Source of the DNA: Setaria digitata
Taxonomy: Eukaryota; Nematoda; Chromadorea; Rhabditida; Setariidae
DNA: 64,000 nucleotides
Reading direction: 5' to 3'
NCBI GenBank assembly: GCA_003640385.1
Contig: RCAB01000035.1
Location: 124,001-188,000 of the forward strand
Below, piece after piece: positions 1-27,963 of this stretch (positions are counted from its first letter, which is position 1; every line of letters starts with the position of its first letter). The notes beneath the pieces were generated by a model. That model saw nothing but the letters and a program-made list of their open reading frames with translations, searched no databases and was not told the origin of the DNA. A program made the translations under genes and the position numbers.

Positions 1-134
1 ACTGTTCTTATCACTAGCGAATAAAGCACTAAAGTTGCATTTAATCAATTTAAGGTATCAAACCGTTGAAATTTTAGATCTTTATGGAACTTGTATGCTA
101 TCAAATTAACATTTAGTAATCTACCAACTTTCAG

Positions 135-3100
135 GATTATTTACGGACTTTCAGCTTGTCCGACAGTTGTGTTTTATCTCGTTCGCTGCTGCAGATGGTT
201 CTGTTTCCTAGTGATGATAATATTTTGGGACGTACACAGCTTTCCACTGTCATTGTTGACTCGGTTCGCATGTTTGCCGCACCACCAGTTCTTGATCCAA
301 TGTAATTCATTATATTTTCAAGATATGTTTCAGTATCACTATGTCTGTTTCTAATTCAGTAAATTCGAAATATCTCGGGAAATCTTTTATCTTTAGGAGG
401 AGTTAGCAGTTATTTATAAATTATTAATTATTCATGCTATCCTTTTTTTTTTTTTTGCTCATCACTTGAAAATTGGGGAATTTATTGGACGTATTTTTTT
501 GTTTCTTTTGTTTGCTTTTAATTTTCTTTCGTTTCAATTCTTTTTCAGGAGTCAAGCTTTCAGTGTGGAACAATGTCGTGAATGCTGGGAAGAATTTATA
601 AACGATTCTGTAAAAGTTTTTCTTGGTGTGATTCAAATGTTTGGACTCAATCCAGCGCGGCAGCGTGAAAAAATTATTTGTTGTATTGAAGATTTTTCGA
701 CATTGCAATCTGAGGTTCGTTTCAGCGCTGCATTGTGTTCTTGTCTGAATTAAGTCCAGCTGGAATGAGATTGATATTGTTTTAAGCCAGTTGAAAATTG
801 AAATGAAACATTGGAGTTTTAATTTGTCGTTATTTATATTTCGGTTTTGTGGTTTAACTCACTTTGATGCAAAAGACTACCACTTTCGGAATGGATCGGG
901 GTATCAAATCATTTTTTGCATTTTACGATGTTTGTTCATTAGGCATTTTCAGACTTGTATTTTGTAAATTAAGGCAATTACACCAAAAAACATAAATTTG
1001 TAAAGACTAATTTGAAAAAATTGAACAGAATATAAATCTACACGTTATTCACATTTATGCTCCAGGCTGAAAGAGCAGAGAATGCATTTGACTTATACTA
1101 CTTCGGGCAGGAATCATCGATAAATCTCTCTTTGACGTCTTTCGTGATGTTGCATACACTGTCTCTCATAAAATATCATTTCTATTTATCTTTTTACCTC
1201 GATCTCTTCGCCTCATTTGAATATTCTTATGTTTATTGGTAAGTGTTTTTACTTTTATTCTTCTAATTTTCCGTTAATAATCTCCTAACTCAAAATGCTT
1301 CGTAGTTTAGTTATTTTCATTTATTCCTGTAGCATTATTAGCATAATTTATTTTCCCAAGGCTTTGAAGATATGCGATCAGATTGAAAAGATTGTCCCTT
1401 TTTCCTAGTCTTTTTTCTAGTAATAATAGGATTAATAGTGAAAAGAAGTTATTAAGTGATTTCGCTGATTTTAATCCTTTATATTTTTGTTGGATTTCTT
1501 TCCTTACTTGTATTTACAGGTATCTAAGCGAAGTTATATTTAAATGGTTAGTGAATACCTTAGATCGCTCCCTTACGCTCGTGGCTGCTGGCGAAAAAAG
1601 GAGTAAGCCTTTTTAGATTTAATGAACCGCTCTAAACACATCATGCATTAGCGAAAATAGTAGTTCGTTTAATCGAAAAAGAAGTTATATTTAAAAATTT
1701 TGGTGTTATGGAGTATTTTTAAAAACAATATATTTGAAATTTGAAATAGAAATGTTATAATTAAGAAATAATATTGTAGTGTCAAAAGTACGGAAGAAAA
1801 GTGATCGTAAAAAATTGTCGAAATGTAAGAAAGAAATTGAGTTGAAGAAGAAAGCTAGTGAAAAGCAACGGTTTTTATTATTTTATCGAGCACAGGCCAA
1901 AGTAGCGGAAGCATTCTTTATGGTTAGCTATTCATTTTTCAGTTCTTATCTACTGAGATTTTAACATGGAGTTGTCTGGTTATTTATCGCTTAATGCAGC
2001 TGTAATTTTAAAAAATATGGAGATGCTCGAGATATTGTACCATTTAACTATATATATATATATATATATTTTGAGAGCTAACCGTGTTTGTTTCATTAAG
2101 GTGTACTAATATTATAGGCAGCAGTTGCTTTGATAGCAACAGGTAAGATTCGAATGCCTTTAACGGATACAGAACAATCTCGTTTCGAACATCGAATGTC
2201 ACCATTTGCCTCACTCAATTCTGTCACTTTTCGTATTGCTCTTTTTGTCGAATATGCTCAATATATCCACATCTCAAGGTCGCTGCTGTGATAATTCGTA
2301 TTACGGAATTTTTTTTAAAGCAACATGAAAAGTTGAATAAAAAGTAGAAAACTAAATGAGTTTTATATAAAATTGAATGAAAAAGTAGTTAGGAATGAAG
2401 TTTCTAAATATTGGAAATGTTGGGGACGAAATAAGGACTGAATGAACTATATAGCGAAAGCTATACAATGTATTTTTAATTATCGTTTTCTTGTTTCCAT
2501 TAAATTATCACATCCTTTCTAATTTCATTTCCATTCTAGAGTAGGACCTTTATCCTCTAATCCAGAAATTCGAAATTATGTAGTCTTTTGATCAAAATGA
2601 TAGAAAAAAAAAAAGATAAGATGGTGTTCGAATAATTCGAGGTCGTGGCGTATGCGTTTTAAAATAATGAATTTTCTACTAAAGGAAATAAATTTGCTTC
2701 TAGTTTCTCCGAAAAAAAGTTTTAACTCTGTTTCAGGATAGAAACGTTGCGAGCACTCGGTGGTGCTAAATGCTTCTCTATTGCAGCAGATGCATTTGAC
2801 TGGGCTCGAGGCGAGCTAGAAAGCCTAAGTGGTAATGATGAAATCGCTCAAGAGGCTGCTGCTATTGCTCGGATATGTAAAAATAATGCCGTTGTTTCTC
2901 GAATATTTTCTTCGGGCAGCAAAAATGAGGTTAACTTTCTGGTCCATTTATACTTGTTATCTTGAGTCTCATACCTGGGAGAAGGAGAATAAGTTCAGGA
3001 GAATCTTTTGACTCAAAATCTTAATCAATAGCTTTACAAGTTAATGCTCTTCCGTGAAAGTACCACTCGATTTGGCCTTTTTGCGTACTCTCTTCAGTTA

Positions 3101-3273
3101 TGATTGCGGATCATTCCTACATTCAATCCTCATAAGGGAATTAATGAGTAATTTTGATATATCTAACAATTTCTTTTATCTTTTCCAATAATGCGTTATT
3201 TTTTTAGTCTCAGATCGATTTCGTATTCAGTGGCGATTCATCGTACATATATCCTTTGCTCAAAATTGCTTGA
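135..3273 (+). CDS. NAA35: NAA35/MAK10, auxiliary subunit of NatC N-terminal acetyltransferase (3' half; 5' end outside window)
   Basis: NatC acetylates the N-terminus of nascent proteins starting Met-hydrophobic; this non-catalytic subunit anchors the complex on ribosomes (family knowledge). Eight exons splice in one frame: 135-301, 549-714, 1066-1238, 1520-1602, 1780-1922, 2118-2278, 2737-2929 and 3208-3273, giving 383 residues with TGA at 3271-3273. Signatures of the family seen here: ARQREKIICCIEDFSTLQ (exon 549-714), FEYSYVYWYLSEVIFKWL across the 1238/1520 junction, a Lys-rich linker (1780-1860), and EQSRFEHRMSPFASLNS (exon 2118-2278). The last exon ends with an aromatic/hydrophobic tail like the human protein. 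Human NAA35 is about 725 residues, so roughly the N-terminal half lies left of the window. No frame in 1-92 splices to the first visible exon. Identification is firm; exon edges are by eye. Confidence 0.9.
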
Positions 3274-3276
3274 TTA

Positions 3277-3282
3277 AATAAA
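3277..3282 (+). promoter_or_regulatory. AATAAA poly(A) signal of NAA35
   Basis: A canonical AATAAA hexamer starts three bases after the TGA stop. It implies a 3'UTR of only some 20 bases if used. Confidence 0.6.
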
Positions 3283-4890
3283 GCAGTTGGATTTTTCCTG
3301 TTCTGTATTTCATGTCCTAGTGCATTAATTTCATGATTTTCTAACATGATATTACATTCTATAAAATATTAATATTCAGTCAAATCTGATGCCCGCCACC
3401 TTGTACAGTCTGTATATTACAGCATTTTTGATGAATTTGGCGAACTCGTCTTCCTTCTTGGTTCTGTTTTATTTCGCATGAAATTAAAACATAATTCTCT
3501 CATAAATTCCGTCTGAGTAGCTTAATAAATTAGTATATCAATATCAGGCTAGTCTTTTCGCCCATGCACATTTCTTTGTGGTAATGTGTTTTTGCATTCA
3601 GCACATTCAACACACTGAATGCACATCTCAGTTTGATGGAACTGATTACCGACCGTGAGAAATTCCGGTGGTTTTTTGATCTGTGAAATTCGCAACTGAC
3701 AGATAATTCTGCAGACTCCCCAACTTCCTTTACTTCCATAAAATTAATTTTTATCTGTTAACCGTCGCCCAAAGTTTTGGCATGAAATTGTATTAGGCGT
3801 ATTTATTATAAAAATGAAACTCAACATACCAGACCACATCGATTTTTACAGGAATTTTCGGTATTACATGCAAATTTTAGTCTTCATTTTCGATGAAACG
3901 ATGAAATTTTTAACAGACCGGTCCAAAAATTTTATAATTCCATCAGAAATGCTTTACTGATATATGTTTTACCCTCAGTAGTATGATAAGTTGAGAGCTG
4001 AAAATCTCGCCCTTTATTATTGTCGTATTTCCGATATGCTCTTCTCTTTTTTTGATCTTGATTATTTATTTATATGTTCATTCATTTTGTGACGTTTTTA
4101 AGTCGAACTCATTTAGTATTATTTAATGATTTTTTGCTTCACTGAATATTACAAATTGCTTATTGAATGATATTTTCCAATTCTGATTCCTTATTGTCTA
4201 TAATTCAGAATATTTCATTATGGAAGGAAAATTTACTGTTCGGAAATGAAGTAAAGTTTGTCGGTTACACTGGTAATTGGTATTAGGATATGATTGAAAA
4301 TAAGGCATATTTTTTACTCATACATTTCTCAATTGTGGTAAATGCTTTTTTTAATGTTGTTTCACATTCATGCAATTGTTTTTGTTTAGGTATTACTTAT
4401 ATGAGATGATGGTATAAATGATTCTTCAGAAGATGCTTTTGCAATTAGTCTACGCTAGAATGCGTATAATTTCAATAGGTATACATATTGAACCATGGAG
4501 AGCATTGAGGATTAATGAGTATAGTTCTGGAAAGGGGAAAGATGGGGATCACGTATAATATTAATGTTCAAACTCGAGCTTTTCTAGGTTTTACTGAAGT
4601 AATTTCTTGGAAAGAGTGTATGATCCTCTAATATTTTTTTTTGACTTAAATTCGGTTGGGCAATGTCAGCATATTCTATACATCCACAGATTTTTAAATC
4701 CCTCTACGGGTTAGGTTCCTGTAAGAAATATCAGAATAAATTTTATAACGAAATCCCGTTTTTATAACGAGAAAGTTCACGAAATCCCCAGAAAAAAGTT
4801 ATCTGTTTTATTATTTTCATTAGGACTGTTTTTTCTCGAGGATTTTTCATCTGCGTTAACTTTTCATGAATAATTCAAAAGTTAACATTA

Positions 4891-4898
4891 TTAAACAG
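4891..4898 (+). other. Putative spliced-leader acceptor of MRPS2
   Basis: TTAAACAG ends ten bases upstream of the MRPS2 ATG. In nematodes a 3' splice site this close to a start codon with no upstream exon usually marks trans-splicing of a spliced leader. Inferred from position only; an upstream cis exon is not excluded. Confidence 0.4.
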
Positions 4899-4908
4899 AT
4901 TTGCTGCC

Positions 4909-6617
4909 ATGTACAAAACGTTATTTCTGCGACAATTTAATGCTGGATTCCGACAGTCTATGCGGCCTTGTAGATTAATGGTGAAGGAACCCGATGCCGA
5001 CTTGCTTCAGAAAGCTACTGTTCGTCCATCTGTACTCCTGTAAGTTACATTTTCTTCCATTATAAAAAGACACTCTTTTGGATTGCTAGGCGGCTTTTGC
5101 AATTTCATCTCCCGAAATATCTGTTGGGATTTTAGAAGGACCGCATAAGGCAACTTCAGCAATGATTTGAAACATTATGGAATGGATATGGTTGTGTTCT
5201 GGAAAGCAGAATTTCTACTTTATTTAGCTGTCGACACACACTTCATAGTTTCCTCAAAAAATTTATAACTTTATTTCAGAAATTATGTAGATATTTCTTT
5301 GAAGGGAAGGGATCATTTTGGTTTCAAACAAATGGTTACAATAGATGATTTATTTCGTGCACGCGTACACTATGGTCACAAGGTGAATTAAAAACATTGT
5401 ATTTATATTAATAATAAGAATCTTCTATCTTTGCCTATATAGAAATAGCAAGAAAAGCTAGGTAGGAGAGTGTGGGATATGGAAATTTATAAGATAACTT
5501 ATAAGATTTCGTAATATTAGGCTGAATGTTTTTTTTTTTGTAGATTGGAACAGTAAACGAGAAAATGAAGTGGTCACTATTTGGTGAACGTTTAGGTGTT
5601 TGTATTTTTGATTTACAAAAAACGCGTGAGTGCTTGATTACAGCGCTGAATTTTGTCGCTCATATAGCAATGCGTGGTGGAATGTTTCTGTTCATTACAG
5701 CTGAAAGGTAAGCAAATCAGCAGAAGCGAAAATATCTGCAGTACTGCTTGTGTCTCCAAAACGGTTGCTGAAGTAAACTGCTCTTATTATTGTAATATTT
5801 CTTTGTTAATTTTCAGGAGTAATATGTTGATGGTTGAACGAAAGGCTTTAGAAGTGGGCGAATTCGCCCATATACGTGGTTGGAAGCAGGACACTTTACT
5901 TAATGCGAAAACATTATTTGGTGCACCAGTACGTCTGCCTGACACAATCATATTTTTGTCAGCTCTTACATCGGTCCGTTCATTTTCTTTATTTTATTAG
6001 TAATGCTTTTCTTTTAAACAGCCAGTCACTTCATCTTGCAATCTTATGATATTAAAAAAAGTTCGTTAAATAGCGAGATACGGAGAATACATGTAAAAAA
6101 TTCATACAGTAGTTTTTGAATTTCACTAGAATACGGAATATTACAGTCACAGTTTAACATTTGAGAACCTAATTATATTGATTTGTAAAGCGATTAAATT
6201 TGTCGTGTAAATAATCCAAATACAAATAATTCCTGAATAAAATCTTTATGTCTAAATCTTGGATTCAGATGAATCTGAAACAGTTTTACGACATTTTGTT
6301 TCGTCTTGGAAAAAGTTGTGAAATATTTTATATTTTTGCACAACTTATTTTTTTTAAAAATAACTTGCAGAACTAGCACTTCTCCTAAAATTAATGAAAA
6401 AATATTACAGATATTGGAAACTCACCCAGCGATACGAGAAGCAGCGAAAATGGTTATCCCAACAGTTGGTATTGTGGATTCTAATGCTGACCCTACATAT
6501 ATTACATATCCGGTTCCAGGAAATGATGACTCAACGCCCAGTGTTCAGTATTTTATGGATTGCTTCCTTAAAGCCATCAAGATTGGAAAAGAAGCACGCG
6601 GTCTTGCCAATAATTAA
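4909..6617 (+). CDS. MRPS2: Mitochondrial small-subunit ribosomal protein uS2m (MRPS2)
   Basis: Component of the mitochondrial ribosome small subunit. Five exons: 4909-5039, 5280-5382, 5544-5707, 5817-5973 and 6411-6617 (TAA), joined in one frame to 253 residues. Family signatures of uS2 are clear: a first block with RARVHYGHK, then FDLQKT, a middle block around FAHIRGWKQDTLLN, LPDTIIFLSAL, and the C-terminal AAKMVIPTVGIVDSNADP and ITYPVPGNDDS. The first ~35 residues (many Arg/Lys, few acids) look like a mitochondrial presequence. The acceptor at 6409-6410 is preferred over the AG at 6369-6370 because only the former keeps phase and aligns with the human protein at ALTS/ILETHPAIRE. It is co-oriented with NAA35 but 1.6 kb away, so operon membership is not suggested by spacing. 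Confidence 0.92.
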
Positions 6618-7054
6618 CTGTCTGTTCCAGGTGTAATCTCTCCTCATACCATAGGATTTTTCCGTTGGAGATAGAAGTTATTGCATTTATCCGATTGTTT
6701 TGCAGTCGAATTTTGGCAAGTCCTATCTGTTTTGTAATTATATCAATGGTTGATTAATCTACCGTCATTGTTACTGTCATATATCTGAATCTTATTCACA
6801 TAATCTTCAATCTTATTCACTTACCATCAGTGTGAAGCATTATTAACACGGATTTGGAACTGAGAGAATTATATTCCACTCATTTTCATGTTTACTACAC
6901 ATCCTTCTCCTTCCTATGTGCATTCAGCCGAAAAATCTTAAACTGCACATTATAAAGTGGAACTCTTTATTTTAAATCTTGTTGCAGATTCTCTGCAAGT
7001 TTTCTGATGTTCGTTCTTTCGGTTAATCCAATTTGACCTTCGGCGTGGCGTTCT

Positions 7055-7081
7055 ACCCCCCCCCCCCCCTCCCCCTCCCCA
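7055..7081. repeat. Poly-C / C-rich low-complexity tract
   Basis: Nearly pure C run interrupted by three Ts and one A, followed directly by a poly-A run. Strikingly out of character for this AT-rich scaffold; may be length-unstable. Confidence 0.85.
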
Positions 7082-7838
7082 CCAAAAAAAAAAGAGAAAA
7101 CTCAACATGCAAAGGAAGACGAAAATCAAGTGCAGCGGTTATTTCGTTGGACTAGAATTGTTGTTATAAAAATTAATGTGTTCAACAAATGTCACACCTT
7201 AATTCAGCGAAACAAATTATTCAGATAAGGAAGAAAACGTGCCAATAATAATTTATAAGCAGTTCCAAATCATTCATTATTAACGGGTTCTGTAGATTGT
7301 TCTTACAGTTGGTATTATTTCCTGCTACGTTCGCGATAATCAGAGCAGGCTTTTAATAGCCATTAGCTTGTAGTTTAAAAAAAAAAAGGAACGGAACAAT
7401 TACTTGATGAAGGCTATTGGTTAACATATCACTAAATTTATTCGAAGCTTAAATTACCCTTATCAGAGGTTCTTACAATTCTAGGAAAAATTGGTGTGAC
7501 AGGAACACCGTTCTTTGATACTACAATACTCTCTATGCGAACTTCGCTTTGTAAGAATCCTGCTTCTAAATATTCAGTAGAGAAAGAACTAACCAGCTAA
7601 TGTGATCAAAGTCTAAATGCTTAGACATATTTCATAAAAGTGTAATCTGTAAATTTGGAGTAAGAACAGTCGGTTTTCAGATTCAATACATCATACGATT
7701 CTATATCAAAAAAAAAAAAAAAAAAATAGGAAATAAAGTCTTGGCACGAAGAGCGGTTGTTTATCCGTAAGGCACGATTAGTCTATGCATGAAAATAAAG
7801 AGAATAATTAGCGACTGCGTCCAGTCTGTCAAATGCGC

Positions 7839-7844
7839 TTTATT
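7839..7844 (-). promoter_or_regulatory. Putative AATAAA poly(A) signal of BLTP2
   Basis: TTTATT on the + strand reads AATAAA on the minus strand, about 170 bases beyond the BLTP2 stop at 8011-8013. First canonical hexamer noticed downstream of the gene. Confidence 0.4.
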
Positions 7845-8010
7845 AACCGACCACTTTAGAGATACAGTTTCGGAGACTCAGCAAAATAAGTTAACAGTAT
7901 AAAAAGAATATTGGCAAATGACGGCTTGAGATAACGCCCTGAACTTACTAAGAATCAGCAAAAGCACAGAGAATCACCAATATTTTTCTCCTTCGAAGCA
8001 TTAAGAAATA

Positions 8011-24521
<16,511 letters not shown>

Positions 24522-24577
24522 GTCTGTTCGCTACTAGATGGACATTAATAACAATCGTGTTAACTGGTCTTCCATTA
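24522..24577 (-). promoter_or_regulatory. BLTP2 5' leader with acceptor site and short upstream ORF
   Basis: On the minus strand a TTTATTTCAG acceptor precedes base 24577, giving a 56-base leader before the start codon; probably a spliced-leader or 5'UTR-intron acceptor. The leader holds an ATG at 24575-24573 that opens a 13-codon ORF ending in TAG TAG in the same frame as the main ORF, so it cannot extend the protein. Confidence 0.45.
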
Positions 24578-26082
24578 CTGAAATAAAATTCAAATTTCAA
24601 TCAAGTACTCCAGATGAGAAACGCATCGTATATATCATTCCGCTGAGTATTGAAAAAAAATTTTTTTAGAATTACGTCAGACTTATTCAGATAAGTAGAT
24701 TCTTCCTTTTTTAATTTTTCAGTTTTAGACCGAAAGCCAGAACGACCCCGGGAAGTTACATAAACAATTTTCAATGACCGACCATTTTTAAAGACAATTA
24801 CCTTCATTGAAAATTCTACAACACACAGTCATGTTATACTGCAAAATAATGCACTTATGTACTATATGGTTCCACTACGAGTAGCATTTTCCTTTAAATT
24901 TTAATTTTTCCTTTCAATTGAGTAATTTTATTACCGGTAAATAAAGTCAGGTCTACTTACATTCCAGACTTTATTCCAAGTTTAACTTTAAATTCCTTAT
25001 TACTCGAGTCCGTCCTATACAATTCTCGGAACGGTAAATTTAAATAAATATAAATTTGTAAAGAAGAATTTTGAAATATAAAATCATTTCTTTGAAATTA
25101 GTACAATGATCAGTGGTTGGGTGTTTTGTAACGGTACAGTTTGAAAAGCATTTTTGAACATTCAAATTTTAATTTAATTAGGACTTGTACGTTGTGTTCC
25201 TGTTCGATTATGCATTTCACGGATTAACCTTTACGTGAGTATTGGTTACTAGAACCATGGTTCATTTTTTAAATTTTCAAGTTCACCCAAGTTAACCTGT
25301 TTGATGTCACTGATGGCATCACTATGGCGATAAAAGAATAAGGTTGACAGAGAAGGGGAAAGACAGACAAAGACCGCTATGAGCTATTTCACACAGTGCA
25401 CCATACCGGCGCAGGTAGCGAAATGTCACATTCATCGCAAGTATGTGAGGGTAGTAGAATGAGGCTCTGCGATATACCATGTCAAAGACACGAGGGCTAG
25501 GAGCCGCAGTGGTAGTATAGGAGTTATCAGTACGATTAAGAAATCTATCAAAGAAAGCAGTCTAAGGAACGAGGTCCGCTCGAGTACCACACGTGAATTA
25601 AGAGTACTGTAGGTCAAGTCAACTAGCAGGTAGCAGCTACCCAAACTCTTTGAGTGAATTACAGGTATGCATGAAACTTTACAATAACAAATACATCTTA
25701 AAGCATCAGAAACCCATACAAAACCATCGGCGGAAAAATACTATTCATGAGGAGACAGAACCATTTCATAATGACTTCTGTTATTCCTCGTAGAGCCGGT
25801 ATCTCAAACCAACATCATAATAGGTTTTTCTTCGGTCGATGGTGTTTGTGTTGGTTAGGCGGAGGTTATTTTTTGAATATGGATGGGTTGATTTTATATC
25901 TTATTAGATTAGGTGAGGTGGTGAAGTGGGTAATCGTATCGGCTGAAGGAGGTCTCTAGAAGAAAAGGATCTACCTCAGCATTCAAGGAAGACGGCAGTT
26001 TCATTTGTGCCTCCTCTTTTTCGTCAATCATGTTTTCATCAAAATGATTATTTTGGCGATTTGAGCAGTTCGACGCTTCAAA
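24578..26082. other. Divergent intergenic/promoter region BLTP2 / dpy-30
   Basis: 1.5 kb between two genes transcribed away from each other, so it should contain both promoters. 25320-25660 is less AT-rich than its surroundings and has short open stretches on both strands, but none resembles a known protein and no tRNA or snRNA fold is evident by eye. No TATA box can be assigned with confidence. Confidence 0.5.
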
Positions 26083-27222
26083 ATGTCTGCTATGGAAGTC
26101 ACAGAAACGCCTGCGGTTGAATCAGATCAACTGAAGGAGCAGGGCGAAGAGTTGCAGCAGCAGAAAGTTGAGGAAACGAAAAAGGTTGAGATCGTGAATT
26201 TAGTTGTTTTTTTTGTTTATTAGTCGCTCCGGAAGCAGTATTTTCCATTGCAATATTGCGACGACTTGTTGGCTTCTAGTTTAAAAAATTTTGGAATGGA
26301 AACTTTTTTGAAAAATAATATTAAGAGATTGGTCCGAGTCAAGTAACTCGTCTTCCAGTCTCTTTATTGGAGACGAAGTCTTCTAACCAGAATCTAAAGC
26401 TTTCGAAATGTCTATTTTATCAGTGCAACGCATCCACATAATATTGGAATATGTAAGGAAAAATTCACTTGCTGGTATTTTAGGAAGAGACACCAACTCA
26501 GGAGGAGACAACGAAAGCAGTTGATAGTGCGCTCTCCCATCCGTCAGCCACTTCCGAAAACACTGAATCAAATGCAGAATCAGAAAAAAAAGAGGCACCT
26601 CAAGTATGTAAATCCAGCTGTTTCCTATATTCTTATGTAATAATTATGTAACACTACACTTGCTTGTTTCGAGACCTTTTTCTGATTTGGTTTTGTTGGA
26701 AAAGCAATCTTTATGCTTTTTCTATTCCATTTCTCACCCATTAGGAATTATAGCTGATAAGGAAAGAGGTGGATTTTAATTAACAAAGATATGATTGGAC
26801 CTTGTTTGGTAAATCTATTTCCTAAGAAAAAACTTGTCCTTACCCAGAAGGTCATTTCGTATATTGCGCGTTTTGTTAGTATGCTTAAAGTGCCTGCAAG
26901 TTAAAGATCTCTGTTTCAGCATTGTTGAACATTTGCCACTCTTTACGAAAACAACTCATATTTATGAGAACAATCTGTTCAAATTTAGGCTGCTGGAGAG
27001 AGTGGAAGTGGTGACACTGCGGCTAGTGCTAGTACTACAATTCCAACACGACAATATCTGGACCAGACTGTCGTTCCAATTCTACTACAAGCCCTGGGAG
27101 CATTGGCTAAAGAGCGCCCACCAAATCCGATAGAATACTTGGCAAATTATTTGCTTAAAGAGAAAGATCGCTTCTCGACATCATTCAGTCAGCCGCAACA
27201 ACAAAATGAATCCAGTCATTAA
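26083..27222 (+). CDS. dpy-30: DPY-30, core subunit of SET1/MLL (COMPASS) H3K4 methyltransferase
   Basis: Small nuclear dimerisation protein that binds the ASH2L helix in COMPASS; in C. elegans it also serves dosage compensation (family knowledge). Three exons: 26083-26184, 26484-26603 and 26989-27222 (TAA), all phase 0, 151 residues. Residues 1-92 are low-complexity, rich in Glu, Thr, Ser and Gln and presumably disordered. The DPY-30 domain occupies about residues 94-131 with the diagnostic [17 protein letters not shown] and [14 protein letters not shown] Ser/Gln/Asn tail follows. The start is the first ATG in frame. The acidic N-terminus is longer than that of vertebrate DPY30 (99 residues). 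An AATAAA lies 120 bases after the stop. Confidence 0.95.
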
Positions 27223-27963
27223 GTCTGAGGAAGTCTTGACGGTTTTTTGCTGAAGAACATTGTTAACAAAGAATTTGCGTCGTTTATCATTTTCCACTAC
27301 TATTTTGCACATATTTCTTGGCCACTCACGTAGTATGAAAAAAATAAATAAATAAATTATAAGGAGAAATTGCCAAGGTAATTTCTGCCCAGCTGTTACT
27401 GTTAAAAAAAAACTTCATTTATTATCCTATTCTATAGAATTTTTATCGGTGGTCATGCTGTTTGTGAATGGGACGATAATGATTTTTTATTGTAATGTCT
27501 ATTTTACTTTTATATGTTTTTATACTGTGTTCTTTGCTATCGCTTTTTCTATATTCTTGCAAAGAATCAGATATTATCGTGTTAAATGAGTTCGTTTTCA
27601 TTTTCTTGATTGTTGATTTCATTACATGTTTCTATCATTAGAAAGTACTTTGATTTACTGAAGTTAAACAGAATGGTAAGTTAATGCATTCCTGATAGAG
27701 CGCGATATTAGGAAAACTATTGTTGCTGAAGTTGAAAAAAAAAACAGCTGAAAATCATTTCATAAGCATGATTAAGCTCGGTTGAATATCGGTATTTCTT
27801 TTCATGAATGGAATTCATGGTTTCTCTAAATCAGTTAGTACTGTCTCTCCATCACTGAAAGGCCAGATCCCTGAGGTGGGGAGCTGAATAGTGGCTGGAA
27901 CGATTGCGATTATTTATCTTTCACAATTTTGCTTTTCACACGTAAAATTTCAGGGCTTTACTT
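27223..27963. other. Intergenic region dpy-30 / RBM4-like gene, with 3' splice acceptor
   Basis: 740 bases between co-oriented genes. It contains the dpy-30 poly(A) signal and ends in an AATTTCAG acceptor (AG at 27952-27953), ten bases before the next ATG, consistent with trans-splicing. No coding signal seen. Confidence 0.5.
27343..27348 (+). promoter_or_regulatory. Poly(A) signal of dpy-30
   Basis: AATAAA within an AATAAATAAATAAA cluster 120 bases downstream of the dpy-30 stop. Confidence 0.6.

Larger units (their letters stand above)
3274..4908. other. Intergenic region NAA35-MRPS2
   Basis: About 1.6 kb of AT-rich sequence between two same-strand genes. I see no exon with family similarity, no tRNA and no long repeat. 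It ends in an acceptor-like TTAAACAG at 4891-4898, ten bases before the MRPS2 start. Confidence 0.6.
6618..8010. other. Convergent intergenic region MRPS2 / BLTP2
   Basis: Holds the 3' ends of two converging genes. It includes a C-rich homopolymer tract (7055-7081), poly-A runs near 7380 and 7710, and a minus-strand AATAAA at 7839-7844 that would give BLTP2 a 3'UTR of about 170 bases. No other coding signal seen. Confidence 0.55.

Noticed and set aside
1..92. Possible additional NAA35 exon at the window edge
   Set aside because: No frame ending at the GTATGC donor near 93 is both open and in phase with the exon at 135.
6371..6410. Upstream extension of the last MRPS2 exon to the acceptor at 6370
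   Set aside because: Gives the wrong phase (immediate TAG) and adds residues absent from the family; the acceptor at 6410 fits exactly.
25432..25470. GAGGGTAGTAG, reminiscent of let-7 (TGAGGTAGTAG)
   Set aside because: An inserted G breaks the seed and no hairpin partner is evident nearby.
27862..27885. TCCCTGAG, the lin-4/miR-125 seed
   Set aside because: Only the first eight bases match; the rest and a stem-loop are missing.
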